Assembly (NCBI RefSeq): GCF_900129935.1
Contig: NZ_FQXJ01000004.1
Coordinates: 372,001-436,000, forward strand
Source of the DNA: Desulfosporosinus lacus DSM 15449
Lineage (GTDB): Bacteria > Bacillota > Desulfitobacteriia > Desulfitobacteriales > Desulfitobacteriaceae
Length of the DNA stretch: 64,000 bases
Reading direction: 5' to 3'
Below the pieces are notes generated by a model. That model was not told the origin of the DNA and made no database searches. It worked only from the letters and a program-made list of their open reading frames with translations. Both the position numbers and the translations under genes were made by a program. How positions within the stretch are numbered: the stretch's first letter is position 1; every line of letters begins with the position of its first letter. This document shows, piece after piece, positions 17,199-26,918 of the stretch.

Positions 17199-17777
17199 CT
17201 ATAATTTTTTAATTTTAGAAATAAACTTCGTATACACCTTATGCATATGAGGTTCATTGCTATATTCAATCAATTTTTCTAACGGAATCCATCTAACCCC
17301 GCTATTTTCATCTTCTTTAACAATCAGAGCGTCATTCTCATCAGCTTCCATCAAAAATGCCACTGATAAATGTAGATGTGGGGATACATACTCCCCTCTT
17401 TTCATATGCCCTAACACCGGAAGTATGTCCAAAGAAAATATGCCCGGAATAACCAAGTGAACATTATTAACTCCAGTTTCCTCCTTCAATTCTTTAACAG
17501 CCACAGTTAAAAGGTCCTTTTCCCCATCCGCATGTCCACCTGTCCAAGACCAAGAATCATAAATATTATGATGGATTACAAGCACTTTATCTCTTGAATT
17601 ATTTACTGCGAAAGCGGAGCTTGTGAAATGAGCAATCTTATTATTTCTCGTTAAAACGTCCTCAAATACCCCTAAGCAATTTAGAATTACCTCTTTATCC
17701 TTTTCCTCTTGCTCATTATATGGAATATATCTTTTGATTGATTCGACGAAATCCATATTCTCTCTCTTTTCATACAA
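17199..17777 (-). CDS. NUDIX hydrolase
   Basis: 192 residues. The Nudix box GGHADGEKDLLTVAVKELKE, EETGV fits GX5EX7REUXEEXGU with Lys in place of Arg, so it should hydrolyse a nucleoside-diphosphate-linked substrate using Mg2+. The N-terminal 40 residues (SIKRYIPYNEQEEKDKEVIL) are a helical extension seen in some larger NUDIX proteins. The start is ambiguous: TTG 17777 has AAGGA 6 nt upstream, and ATG 17756 is a shorter alternative. Substrate unknown. Flanked by the glyQS promoter and a spacer, it is probably transcribed alone. Confidence 0.88.
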   Translation of the reverse strand: MYEKRENMDFVESIKRYIPYNEQEEKDKEVILNCLGVFEDVLTRNNKIAHFTSSAFAVNNSRDKVLVIHHNIYDSWSWTGGHADGEKDLLTVAVKELKEETGVNNVHLVIPGIFSLDILPVLGHMKRGEYVSPHLHLSVAFLMEADENDALIVKEDENSGVRWIPLEKLIEYSNEPHMHKVYTKFISKIKKL

Positions 17778-17918
17778 GAATTATCCTTGTAAATCTAATT
17801 TAAACAGCTTAAATACTTCTACAAGGCTAAAGCAACTATTTTCAAATAGGAAATCCTAGTAATTTTAAATAGCGCTAATGTCCAAGTCACTTATTTAGCA
17901 AAAATATCAAATAGCAAA

Positions 17919-18353
17919 CTAAAACTCTCCCGTTCCTTCATCGTGAGAATAATCCTCTTTAGAAGCAACTTCCAACTCAAAATGGTTAATTGCCGCCCCT
18001 ACAGCACCTACAAGTGCCAGCATTCGCAAACCAGGCTTCCTCCAAATTGTATACGCCAGAGCTAGTCCCAAGGGAGCTGAAAGGCTGATGATCGTATTGT
18101 CATGCCGTTTGAGGCTGATTGTAGAGTGACTAATATTCGATATCGTAGATTTCACACTATCCAAGATCCCCTGTCCACGCTCTTCAAAATTCCAGTCTTG
18201 CCCTAAACCATTTCGAACCTTCTCTAAATCATCCAAAGCCTTCAGTAAATCACCCTGAGCCAAGTTTAAGGCCGAACGAGCCTCTTCATATCCAATCCCC
18301 ATTCGTTCACGCAAAATATCTATCTTTTCAAGTTCTGTCCAAGGTTCATTCAT
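17919..18353 (-). CDS. UBA-like / DUF4342 protein
   Basis: About 144 residues starting MNEPWTELEKIDILRERMGI. Residues 5-45 form a small UBA/NAC-like three-helix fold (YEEARSALNLAQGDLLKALD). The central part (VKSTISNISHSTISLKRHD) and the hydrophobic C-terminal segments (LSAPLGLALAYTIWRKPG, RMLALVGAVGAAI) match DUF4342 proteins, with one or two membrane helices. The start overlaps the 3' end of recO by 8 nt, which suggests coupling. Function unknown. Confidence 0.8.
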   Translation of the reverse strand: MNEPWTELEKIDILRERMGIGYEEARSALNLAQGDLLKALDDLEKVRNGLGQDWNFEERGQGILDSVKSTISNISHSTISLKRHDNTIISLSAPLGLALAYTIWRKPGLRMLALVGAVGAAINHFELEVASKEDYSHDEGTGEF

Positions 18354-19137
18354 TTTCTCTGCCTTCCTTTCCATCAAAACTTCGCTCCAATGAATCCTGG
18401 GTTAAACTTCCCATCCTCCACGATTTAAGAGGACGCTCAAACTTATGCTCAAGATAAACTCGTAATGTCTCCAAAATCTCTTGCTGCATCCAAGCCCCCC
18501 AACGCATACGGTCCAGCTTAGTAATATCAGCACGAATCAACTGACGCATAAATGCAATACTGCCCGCCCGAATCCATCGCCCAGAATAGTTCTCCTGACA
18601 ATTCCCACATAAAGTACCACCGGCTTCTAAACTAAAAAACATCCGATCCCCCTTCACGCTAACCCCACACTCAGCACATTCTCCCAGAAGCGGACGATAC
18701 CCCAAAACTTCCATTAACCGCAAAGAGTATGCACTAAGCACAAGAGATGGATCAAATTGTTCCAGTAGAAAAAAACAGGTCAAAGTAAGTGTAAAGAGTT
18801 CCGTATTAGGCTGATCAGGTATTGTCGAGATATCTAACAGCTCAGCAATCCCCGTAGCAGCGAATGACCGATCCAGATCATTCCAAAGATGAGGGAAGCT
18901 TTCCTTAGGGCTGCACTGACTGACGGTATCCAGACTCTTCCCCCGATGAATCAGAAAATCCCCATATGTAAATAATTGAGCCCCCGCTCTTTGACGACTC
19001 TTAGGTTTGCGCACCCCTTTTGCCACAGCTTGAAGCTTCCCCAATTCACGGGAAAAAAGAGTGAGTACCCGATCCGACTCACCAAATTGCTTGCTGCGGA
19101 TCACCAACGCGTCCGCATGATAAACGGCCACGCCCAC
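18346..19137 (-). CDS. recO: DNA repair protein RecO
   Basis: 263 residues. Recombination mediator that loads RecA with RecR on SSB-coated DNA. N-terminal OB fold (ADALVIRSKQFGESDRVLTL, FSRELGKLQAVAKGVRKPKS), helical middle, and a zinc-binding C-terminus (CAECGV...CGNC) near residues 157-180. Two GTG starts are possible. The one at 19131 has the better ribosome-binding-site distance (AAAGGG 9 nt away), the one at 19137 is longer. Follows era and deoC in the same direction, separated by an intergenic repeat. Confidence 0.95.
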   Translation of the reverse strand: MGVAVYHADALVIRSKQFGESDRVLTLFSRELGKLQAVAKGVRKPKSRQRAGAQLFTYGDFLIHRGKSLDTVSQCSPKESFPHLWNDLDRSFAATGIAELLDISTIPDQPNTELFTLTLTCFFLLEQFDPSLVLSAYSLRLMEVLGYRPLLGECAECGVSVKGDRMFFSLEAGGTLCGNCQENYSGRWIRAGSIAFMRQLIRADITKLDRMRWGAWMQQEILETLRVYLEHKFERPLKSWRMGSLTQDSLERSFDGKEGRENE

Positions 19138-19217
19138 TCACCCTTTCTATTCTTTGTATTCTATGATCTTAGTATGCATTTTTGTGGATGAAAAGCTGAC
19201 TTTGTGCCTTAAAGCAT

Positions 19218-19556
19218 GAAGGCGCACATGAAATGTGCCTTCTCCCCAAAACGTCGCCCCCGTTCCTAGGCCCCGGGACGCAGTGTGATACATCAGCGAC
19301 GTCTTTACGTAAGCAGCTAAGCAAACTTCCGCTCAAGCGACCTCAAACACGGGGCAGTGTACAAGGATGTACACTGCCGCCAGTGAGCCACGGACGGCTC
19401 ATCTGGCACGATAGTCTCCAGTGGAGATTATCGCCGTAGGCGGGTTCTTTAAAAGGATACTATCGCCGAAGGATGAACCCCGCTCCCCAAAGCCAAGAGC
19501 TTGAACGGGTTAGTTTGCTCTGCGTCGTAAGCACCGAGCGGATGTACACACAAGTC
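19218..19556. repeat. Family-1 structured intergenic repeat, copy A
   Basis: About 340 bp, nearly identical to 30165-30501 and to the two ends of 21289-21839. It contains strong inverted repeats: GGCGCACATG/AAATGTGCC, GGCAGTGTACA AGGA TGTACACTGCC, GATAGTCTCC/GGAGATTATC. The spacing is recO start, repeat, deoC stop. The repeat ends 15 nt from the deoC stop codon. It is richer in GC than neighbouring DNA, and no gene in it is credible. Confidence 0.85.
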
Positions 19557-19570
19557 CTCCACAAGCCCTC

Positions 19571-20206
19571 TTAAGCAAGCACCGCACTTGTCCCCAACCT
19601 ATCCGCCCCAGCCTCCACAAGCTCAAGCGCAAACTCCTTCGTCCTGATTCCACCTGATGCCTTAACCTTAACATTTTCTCCAACCCATTTTTTCAGATTC
19701 CGCACATCCTCGATGGTGGCTCCACCTCCGGCAAAACCCGTTGAAGTCTTAATAAAATCTGCCCCCGAACGTTTAACAATCTCGGCCGCCGATTTTTTCT
19801 CATCTTCAGTAAGCAAACTGGTTTCGATAATAACCTTTATAACTAACCCGCACTCATGGGCAGCTTCTACCACTCTGGTAATATCCCGCTCAACCGCTTC
19901 CCAATTTCCGGATTTCGCCCATCCGACATTTATGACCATATCCACTTCTTTACCGCCATGTGCTTTAACCATAAATACTTCCTGGACTTTAACCTCTGTG
20001 TACGTCGCCCCTAATGGAAACCCAACAACAGCAGCAATACAAATCCCCGTTCCATGCAAAAGTTTAGAAGCCGTTTGCACATAACACGGATTAACACAAA
20101 CAGCCGCAAACTTATGCTGTTGAGCTTCATGACAAAGTGCCACAATATCCTTTTCAGACGCTTGAGGTTTTAATAATGTGTGATCTGTTATTCCTGCAAT
20201 ATTCAT
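19571..20206 (-). CDS. deoC: Deoxyribose-phosphate aldolase
   Basis: 211 residues. Class I aldolase splitting 2-deoxyribose-5-phosphate into acetaldehyde and glyceraldehyde-3-phosphate. TIM barrel with ITDHTLLKPQASEKDIVALC, the Schiff-base lysine in VKVIIETSLL and the second lysine in VKASGGIRTKEFAL. It ends RLGTSAVLA, slightly short but within family range. It lies 5 nt downstream of era and near cdd, which fits nucleoside salvage. Confidence 0.95.
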   Translation of the reverse strand: MNIAGITDHTLLKPQASEKDIVALCHEAQQHKFAAVCVNPCYVQTASKLLHGTGICIAAVVGFPLGATYTEVKVQEVFMVKAHGGKEVDMVINVGWAKSGNWEAVERDITRVVEAAHECGLVIKVIIETSLLTEDEKKSAAEIVKRSGADFIKTSTGFAGGGATIEDVRNLKKWVGENVKVKASGGIRTKEFALELVEAGADRLGTSAVLA

Positions 20207-20211
20207 CTATG

Positions 20212-21153
20212 TTATCCCTTTTCCTTTCCATAGCCATAGTTTCGCAAGCTATCCGGCCTGTTCCGCCAATCTTTTTTAACTTTAACCCAAAGCTCTAAAA
20301 ACACCTTACTGCCCAACAAGGCCTCGATATCCAAACGAGCCAAGCGGCCAATTTCCTTAAGTTGTTTACCCCCTGCCCCGATGATAATCCCTTTTTGAGA
20401 ATCTCGCTCAACCACAACCAAGGCTCGCACTTTAACCAAAGTCTTCTTTTCTTCAACCTCTTCAATTACAACAGCAATTGAATGCGGGACCTCATCACGG
20501 GTCAGTTGAAGTACTTTTTCCCGTACTAACTCCGCCATAATAAAACGCTCCGGTTGGTCAGTCACTTCATCTTCAGGATAATACATCGGACCCATAGGCA
20601 TTTTATCAAAAATCACTTTTAACAGTTCATCTGTATTTTCCCCTGTTTTTGCAGAAATAGGTACGATAGCCTTGAAATCTGCCAAACTCGAGAAATGCTG
20701 AATTTTATGCATCAACTGATCTTTACTCAATAAGTCAACTTTATTCAAAGCAAGCACACAGGGAGTCTTCGTTTGCTTGAGCATTTCAATGATAAACTCT
20801 TCCCCGGCACCGTAATCCGCCGAAAGATCCACCATATAAAGGATCACGTCAACCTCTCGCATGGATTCCTTAGCCGCACCAACCATGAATTCTCCTAGCT
20901 TATGCTTTGGCTTATGTATTCCAGGCGTATCCAAAAAAACAATCTGTCCCCGTTCCTCGGTCAAGATACACTGGATTCGATTACGGGTAGTCTGAGGCTT
21001 ATCGGACATGATAAGCACTTTCTGTCCTAACAAATGATTAAGCAAGGTTGATTTCCCTGCATTCGGTCTTCCAATAACAGACACAAAACCTGAACGAAAT
21101 TCATCTGATTTTAATGAACCCAACGGTGAAGTCACTTCCCTATCTTCTAGCAT
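20212..21153 (-). CDS. era: GTPase Era
   Basis: 313 residues. GTPase for 16S rRNA processing and 30S assembly. G1 GRPNAGKST, G2 with KPQTTRNRIQ, G3 DTPGIHKP, G4 NKVD, then a C-terminal KH RNA-binding domain (GIIIGAGGKQLKEIGRLARL, DIEALLGSKVFLELWVKVKK). It precedes deoC by 5 nt and follows cdd across the largest family-1 repeat. Confidence 0.97.
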   Translation of the reverse strand: MLEDREVTSPLGSLKSDEFRSGFVSVIGRPNAGKSTLLNHLLGQKVLIMSDKPQTTRNRIQCILTEERGQIVFLDTPGIHKPKHKLGEFMVGAAKESMREVDVILYMVDLSADYGAGEEFIIEMLKQTKTPCVLALNKVDLLSKDQLMHKIQHFSSLADFKAIVPISAKTGENTDELLKVIFDKMPMGPMYYPEDEVTDQPERFIMAELVREKVLQLTRDEVPHSIAVVIEEVEEKKTLVKVRALVVVERDSQKGIIIGAGGKQLKEIGRLARLDIEALLGSKVFLELWVKVKKDWRNRPDSLRNYGYGKEKG

Positions 21154-21288
21154 TAATTTTTCATGTTATCTATATACTACCATAACCTTAACTAATAACG
21201 TCTATTCAGCAGACATCTGAGCAAGTATTCTTAAAGAAATTTCACACACCCCTCAGAACAGCTCAATAACATAAGCACCCCTTAAGAA

Positions 21289-21839
21289 GGAAGGTACACA
21301 TGAAATGTGCCTTCTCCCAAGCAGTCGTAACCCCGTTCCCCGTTCCAAGCCCCGGGACGCAGTGTGATACATCCGCGACGTCTTTTACGTAAGCAGCTTA
21401 GCAAACTTCCGTTCAAGCGACCCCAGATACGGGGCAGCGCACACGGACGTGCGCTGCCGCCAGTGAGCCCATGACCCCTTCTCGCCGTCCTGCAAGAAGG
21501 CTAATCCGTGCGAAGACAGTGTCTTCGGGCTACAGGGGCACTAGACCCATCCATGGTCGTCGGACGGCTCATCTGGTACGATAGTCTCCAGTACGATAGT
21601 CTCCGGTGGAGAGTATCGCCGAAGCCGTGGTCCTACTAGGAATGCCCATCAGCGTAGGATAGAGTATCGCCGAAGCCGCTATTCTCCAAACGATACTTAT
21701 CGGCGTAGGATGATTATCGCCGTAGGCGGGTTCTTTAAAATGATACTATCGCCGAAGGATGAACCCCGCTCCCCAGAGCCAAGAGCTTGAACGGTTAGTT
21801 TGCTCTGCGTCGTAAGACCGAGCGATGTACACGCAAGTC
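21289..21839. repeat. Family-1 structured intergenic repeat, copy B (expanded)
   Basis: The outer parts match copies A and C. About 210 bp are added in the centre: CTTCTCGCC/GCAAGAAGG, a CGAAGACAGTGTCTTCG hairpin, a duplicated GATAGTCTCC block, and several TATCGCCGAAGCC/TATCGGCGTAGG units. It ends 2 nt before the cdd stop codon. The expansion looks like local duplication inside the element. Confidence 0.85.
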
Positions 21840-21841
21840 CC

Positions 21842-22297
21842 CTATAGAAACTCCGGCCCAAACGCCTCCGGCAACAGCACTTTCAAACTTGTCCACCGCA
21901 AATGCCCTTGCCCATTCATCAAAATGACCGGACAATCCACAGCAAATTCACGAATTACCTGCCGGCATGCACCGCATGGAGATGGAAAAACGTCACTCGG
22001 AACAGCAATCACGATTCCCTTTAATTCTCGTTCCCCTCGAGCAATCGCTTGAAAAATTGCATTTCGTTCTGCGCAAACTGTTAAACCATAACTGGCATTT
22101 TCCACGTTACAACCACTATAAATCTTTCCTGATGAAAACAGCGCTGCCGCCCCGACTGGGTAATGGGAATAGGGCACATACGCTTGTTCATATGCTGCCT
22201 TGGCCCGGTCAATAAGTTCTTGTATGAGCTTAGGATCGAGCATACCTGCTAGCTCTGACTCAATTCTCTCTGTGTTTTGGGATTGATCCTGCTTCAC
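21842..22297 (-). CDS. cdd: Cytidine deaminase
   Basis: About 151 residues from GTG 22297 (AGGAG 9 nt upstream). Zn-dependent deamination of cytidine and deoxycytidine. Zn site: CAERNAIF (HAE-type Cys/Glu) and PCGACRQVIREF. Substrate loop GCNVENASYGLTVCAERN. An extra ~18 residues precede the usual N-terminus (LIQELIDRAKAAYEQAYVPY). Works with deoC in nucleoside salvage. The C-terminus abuts the intergenic repeat. Confidence 0.95.
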   Translation of the reverse strand: MKQDQSQNTERIESELAGMLDPKLIQELIDRAKAAYEQAYVPYSHYPVGAAALFSSGKIYSGCNVENASYGLTVCAERNAIFQAIARGERELKGIVIAVPSDVFPSPCGACRQVIREFAVDCPVILMNGQGHLRWTSLKVLLPEAFGPEFL

Positions 22298-22356
22298 ACA
22301 AAACAACTCCTAGCAAACCTTTCTAAAAATGACAGAAGATAGATTCCCCCTCCTGC

Positions 22357-22740
22357 CTAAAAGATCCCTCTCGTAAATCGCAACAATGCCGGGGCAAAAA
22401 CTATCATCCCGATCACTGCTGCTTGAATCGCAGTAACTAAAACAGCACCTGCCGCAACATCTTTGGCCATTCCCGCTAGAGGGTGATAGTTCGGTTGCGC
22501 CATATCAACCACAGTTTCAATGGCGGAATTCATGACCTCAGCACTAATGACGCTCCCAATCGCCAAAATAAGAATCAACCATTCAAACCGTGAAACCCTG
22601 CTCCACCAAGCAAAGAGCAAAACACTAATACCTGCCACTACATGAAATTGCATGTGCTTCTGAGTCCTCACAGTGTATATCATTCCACGCCAGGCTTGAT
22701 TTAGGCTGCGCAAAAACCCCGGTTTATGACGAATCCCCAT
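22357..22740 (-). CDS. dgkA: Diacylglycerol/undecaprenol kinase (DgkA family)
   Basis: 127 residues, three membrane helices. In Firmicutes this family phosphorylates undecaprenol. Signature EVMNSAIETVVDMA, then HPLAGMAKDVAAGAVLVTAI contains the catalytic Glu and Asp. Located between ybeY and cdd as in many Bacilli and Clostridia, all on the same strand. Confidence 0.93.
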   Translation of the reverse strand: MGIRHKPGFLRSLNQAWRGMIYTVRTQKHMQFHVVAGISVLLFAWWSRVSRFEWLILILAIGSVISAEVMNSAIETVVDMAQPNYHPLAGMAKDVAAGAVLVTAIQAAVIGMIVFAPALLRFTRGIF

Positions 22741-22783
22741 CTGTTTATCCCTCCGTTTGAAGTTACAAGCTCTTAGCGTATTG

Positions 22784-23257
22784 CTATACTCTCTCTAACT
22801 TCAACTTAGACATTACCTCTTCTTCTTTACTGCGCATTTCTTGTTTATCATTCTCTTCTTCATGATCAAAGCCTAATAAATGGAGAGTCCCATGGACAGC
22901 CAGGTATACAATCTCCCGCTCGAAGGAATGCCCATATTCCAGCGCTTGATCTCTTGCCCGTTCGACAGAGATTACAATATCCCCAAGCATCTCGTCCTCT
23001 TCCTCAATTTCCGGTTCTTCCTCCATCTCTTCTTGTAAGGCAAAAGAAAGAACATCCGTTGGCCGATCTACTCCTCGATACTCAAGATTTAAGGCATGGA
23101 TGCGTTGATTATCCACTAACAATAGGCTTACTTCTGCCTCTTCCGAGCCATCTGACAGTCGGACAGCCTCATTAATAGCTTTATTTAGCATAGTCGCCAG
23201 CGGTTCACGCTGTTCCTGCAAAATCGATTCTTCTTCCCAAGAGATATCTATGATCAC
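22784..23257 (-). CDS. ybeY: Endoribonuclease YbeY
   Basis: 157 residues. Zn-dependent rRNA maturation endonuclease with the H-x3-H-x5-H site [16 protein letters not shown] near residues 123-138. N-terminal core [20 protein letters not shown] and [10 protein letters not shown] are typical. An acidic insert ([15 protein letters not shown]) lies in the middle. It follows pgpH in the conserved pgpH-ybeY-dgkA-cdd-era order. Confidence 0.95.
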   Translation of the reverse strand: MIIDISWEEESILQEQREPLATMLNKAINEAVRLSDGSEEAEVSLLLVDNQRIHALNLEYRGVDRPTDVLSFALQEEMEEEPEIEEEDEMLGDIVISVERARDQALEYGHSFEREIVYLAVHGTLHLLGFDHEEENDKQEMRSKEEEVMSKLKLERV

Positions 23258-23404
23258 ACAATTTCGAGCAAACCCACCTATGAGCCGGAATGGGGTCTAC
23301 CCTTCCCCCTTTCGATTTTCAAAATCAGCCTGTTTTTATCATCTTAGGATAACCTTTGTTAATCTTCTTCCTATTTCATTGTGCCTGTTTTTTCCTAATG
23401 TTAT

Positions 23405-25678
23405 CTATCCTTCTCGCGAAACTATACTTTCAACTGTTCCCTCAGGACTTTCCGGTTGCTTTTCCTTTTGAGAGCTTGCATCATCCTCTTGACCCACTTC
23501 ATCCACAAGTTTCTTATGCATTGAATGATTATTACTCTCCCTAATGCCTGGCATCTCCGGATATTCAACCCGGGAGTGGAAAATACCGCTCAAAACACGT
23601 ACAAAGGCCATTGCAATCCGGTCTAAGTCCTGAAACGTCAAATCGCACTGATCCAATTGTCCGTCGTTCAGTTTGTCTTTGATAATCTTCCGTACAAATC
23701 CTTCGACCCGCCCCGGAGTTGGTTGTTTCATAGACCTTACAGCGGCTTCGACATTGTCCGCCAGAGCAACCAAGGCAGCCTCTTTGGTCTGGGGTTTGGG
23801 ACCTTCATAGTGGAAAGTTTCCTCCGGGACATTTTCATATTCCTCAAGAGCCTTATGGTAAAAGAAACTTACAAGACTGTCTCCATGGTGCTGAGCAATG
23901 ATATCTTGGATCTGCACCGGAAGTTTATTATCCTTCGCCAGCTCTAGCCCATCCTTGACATGAGACGTGATAATCAACGAGCTTAGAGTAGGAGCGATCT
24001 TATCATGAGGGTTATCTTGGGTAAATTGATTTTCAATAAAAAAGTAAGGACGTTTCAACTTGCCAATATCATGATACATGGATGCAACTCTAACCAATGT
24101 AGCATCCGCTTGAACAGCTTCCGCAGCCGCTTCGGCCAAATTGCCTACCAGAATACTGTGATGGTATGTCCCCGGTGCCTCCAACAATAAGCGTTTCAGC
24201 AACGGTCTATTAGGGTCGGATAGTTCTAATAATCGAACAGATGACGTAATATGAAATCCTGACTCAAACCAATGTAAGGCCCCTACCGTCAAAAACGAAG
24301 ACGCTAAGCCATTGACAATCCCTAAGATCACACCAACCACCCAAACAGCTAAACGCATGTCTGAGGTTAACGCAATCCCGCTGATCACCAAAACGTTAAC
24401 GGCAGATACGAATATCCCTGCACGCGCCAAATCAGAACGCTGGCTTAAACGAGAAACACTGTAAACACCAACAATCCCGCCAAAGAGCGCCACTACGCCT
24501 GAATGCAGGCCGAAAGAGGTCGAAAGAGCAGGATCCACTAAGACAGATACAAAAACCGCTAAGACCAAGGAAACCATAATGGCTATATCCACGCCAACTA
24601 AAATCGCAACTGTCATGGTCGCCCAAGCTATTGGAATAAGCATACCTGACAAAGAATTAAAGTCAGTCCCCAAATTTAAAGCGATCACTGCTCTCCCAAT
24701 CGCCAAAACAAGGCTAATAGTAAGTCCGATAAGCACAAGACGATTAGTCATTCGGAAGATATCCCTTTTATACTGAAATAAATACAGTAAAATCGAGCCC
24801 ATTCCAATAAGCACAATCATGGCAATCCCCGCCACTGATTTCCCTGTATTTTGGTTGTTAATCAAACCATAGGCAACCAGGACTTCGTAAATTGTCTCAT
24901 CGACAATATCACCAACCCCCACGATTTTTTGGTTGGCCTTATAATGAAGCTCCTCCTGCTTTATTGCAGTTCGTGCCGCCGCTCGCAACACATCCATAGT
25001 TGCTTCATCCACGATCAAGGTTGGTTGCGTCACTTCTCGGTCTACGAAAGCCTTAAAAAAAACTTTAAAATCCTCATTCAATTCGGACTGGTCTAAATCT
25101 GCTTTAGTCCGATCACGAAACGCTGGCATATCTTCGCTAGTCCGAGCTCCAGTCTCCAAACTGCGTGCTTTGTTTAAGATAATGTCTCTGCCGGCTTTTT
25201 CGGCCTTATCTAATTCATCGGGCACAGTTTCAATCAGAGATGTTAATAAACTCTCCGGCAAACTCGCAAAGGGCTCTAATTTCTTAAGTTCACTAATACT
25301 GATGTCGTTATCATCTGAGGCCTCGCGCAGAGAGATAAACGCACTTCCGACTTCTTTGGTCAACAAGGTCAAATACTCCTCATCCGGCTTATACACCGGC
25401 GGAACCGCTTTTGCCGCAGCCTCCTTATCACGAGTATACTTTGCTTGATCCACAATAACCCTAGTCCACGGCGCAGTAATGAGCTGAGGGCTAGGCTCTC
25501 CTACTTCTAAATGCAGTGTGGATACAAAAATATTGGAAGATAACAAAACCGTAAGCAACAGAAAATACATCACCCCAACAATGGCCCGAAACCAAGTGGT
25601 GTGATGTTTAAGCCAATCAAAACGGCTAGACAGCTCATCCCAGATCGTTTTGAACATTTTTATCTTCAATACCATCAT
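23405..25678 (-). CDS. 7TM-HD phosphohydrolase PgpH (c-di-AMP phosphodiesterase family)
   Basis: 757 residues. N-terminal anchor (AIVGVMYFLLLTVLLSSNIF), a large extracellular 7TMR-HDED domain, seven membrane helices (about residues 280-470) and a cytosolic HD domain. The HD motif is HHSILVGNLAE, then MYHDIGKLKRPYFFIENQ, with a further H at HHGDS. Family members hydrolyse c-di-AMP. Start: ATG 25678 lies too close to its AAGG; a TTG at about 25666 is possible. A charged tail (EDDASSQKEKQPESPEGTVE) ends the protein. Confidence 0.93.
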   Translation of the reverse strand: MMVLKIKMFKTIWDELSSRFDWLKHHTTWFRAIVGVMYFLLLTVLLSSNIFVSTLHLEVGEPSPQLITAPWTRVIVDQAKYTRDKEAAAKAVPPVYKPDEEYLTLLTKEVGSAFISLREASDDNDISISELKKLEPFASLPESLLTSLIETVPDELDKAEKAGRDIILNKARSLETGARTSEDMPAFRDRTKADLDQSELNEDFKVFFKAFVDREVTQPTLIVDEATMDVLRAAARTAIKQEELHYKANQKIVGVGDIVDETIYEVLVAYGLINNQNTGKSVAGIAMIVLIGMGSILLYLFQYKRDIFRMTNRLVLIGLTISLVLAIGRAVIALNLGTDFNSLSGMLIPIAWATMTVAILVGVDIAIMVSLVLAVFVSVLVDPALSTSFGLHSGVVALFGGIVGVYSVSRLSQRSDLARAGIFVSAVNVLVISGIALTSDMRLAVWVVGVILGIVNGLASSFLTVGALHWFESGFHITSSVRLLELSDPNRPLLKRLLLEAPGTYHHSILVGNLAEAAAEAVQADATLVRVASMYHDIGKLKRPYFFIENQFTQDNPHDKIAPTLSSLIITSHVKDGLELAKDNKLPVQIQDIIAQHHGDSLVSFFYHKALEEYENVPEETFHYEGPKPQTKEAALVALADNVEAAVRSMKQPTPGRVEGFVRKIIKDKLNDGQLDQCDLTFQDLDRIAMAFVRVLSGIFHSRVEYPEMPGIRESNNHSMHKKLVDEVGQEDDASSQKEKQPESPEGTVESIVSREG

Positions 25679-25742
25679 CCTTACTTCCCAGTGCCATACC
25701 TAGGGTTCACGCCTTCCCCATTGGCAAAAAATATCGCTGCTC

Positions 25743-26918
25743 CTACGGATTGGCATATACAGCCAAATCTTCGTAGGTTTCTACTTCTACTCTAACTCGT
25801 TCTGAATCGGAATTATTAGAAAGAACCTTCACTGTTTCTAACACAATTGGAACTCCCAGCGTGATCTTTTTCTGAACTTCGGCCCGAGCTGCTTGTTCAG
25901 CTAGTTGGCGAGCTTCAGCAACAGAACGTTCAATATGCAGATTACGAAGTTCTATATGATTCACTCTTATACCTTCGACAGGAAAACGCCAATTCCTCCA
26001 GAGTTTTAAAGATTGACTGATCTCTTCTTGGCGAGATTGCTCAAACGGGGAATTCTGTATAGTTAGCATTATAACGCGGGAACCAAATTTTATACCTCTT
26101 CCTGTGGCAACTCTTCCACTTTCCTCTACTTTATCCTCAACTAATGGAATTTGAGCTTCAGCACTATACCATACTCTCCCTCGGACAAACCCTCTGGCCA
26201 CTGAGACAGGGGGGGTACCTTTTGAAGTGCTCTGATTATTTCCAGGGCTCTTAATTAAGACTTGCCCAGCCCGAACGGTTTCCCCCTCATGAACCAGCGG
26301 CGTCCCCTCAATCACCATAATTTCCTTAACTATCCCTGCACGACTAGCGACAAGGTTCCCTGCCTCATTGGGAATTGACGGACGTATTTTCTCCGATACT
26401 TTGATTTCTATGTTCGTCCCATGACGTTCTATACCTATCCAAGCAGCATCAGGCAGTTGTTCCTGAAGTGTTTTGGCAATCCCGTTTAAATTTAATTTTT
26501 TCGAGTACACCCATGTTTTAAGCCCAAGATTTTCAGCCCGTTCAAGTACTTCGGGAGTCCTAAGGTTCTTGTTTCCCGACACGGAAATTGAAAGCACAAG
26601 TTGAGACAGAATCGTCAGTACAGAAGCAATAATTAAAATCCCCAGCAATAGTCCCTTTCTTCGCCACCAACGTGCAGCAACAAAAGGCCAGCCATATTTC
26701 GCAACAATATGTACCCTTGTACGTGTCTGGCGTGCGGCCTTACGCAATCGTCGAAAATCTGCAAGCTTAATCTGTGCCCGCATCCCCCGTTCAGATTTTT
26801 GGGTATGATAAAGAATGATACCGTCTCTTGAGACTAGATTAACGAAGCGCGCTAATTGCTCTCCCCGTGCGAGGAAAAGAATTCGCCCATGCCAGAACGT
26901 TCGCAACCATTCAAACAT
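25743..26918 (-). CDS. yqfD: Sporulation protein YqfD
   Basis: 391 residues. Mother-cell sporulation membrane protein (stage IV family). One membrane helix near residues 90-112 (LLLGILIIASVLTILSQLVL) and a long extracytoplasmic part with WIGIERHGTNIEIKVSEKI. It shares one base with yqfC (TAATG), so translation is coupled. In B. subtilis the yqfC-yqfD pair is made in the mother cell under sigma-E. Confidence 0.92.
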   Translation of the reverse strand: MFEWLRTFWHGRILFLARGEQLARFVNLVSRDGIILYHTQKSERGMRAQIKLADFRRLRKAARQTRTRVHIVAKYGWPFVAARWWRRKGLLLGILIIASVLTILSQLVLSISVSGNKNLRTPEVLERAENLGLKTWVYSKKLNLNGIAKTLQEQLPDAAWIGIERHGTNIEIKVSEKIRPSIPNEAGNLVASRAGIVKEIMVIEGTPLVHEGETVRAGQVLIKSPGNNQSTSKGTPPVSVARGFVRGRVWYSAEAQIPLVEDKVEESGRVATGRGIKFGSRVIMLTIQNSPFEQSRQEEISQSLKLWRNWRFPVEGIRVNHIELRNLHIERSVAEARQLAEQAARAEVQKKITLGVPIVLETVKVLSNNSDSERVRVEVETYEDLAVYANP

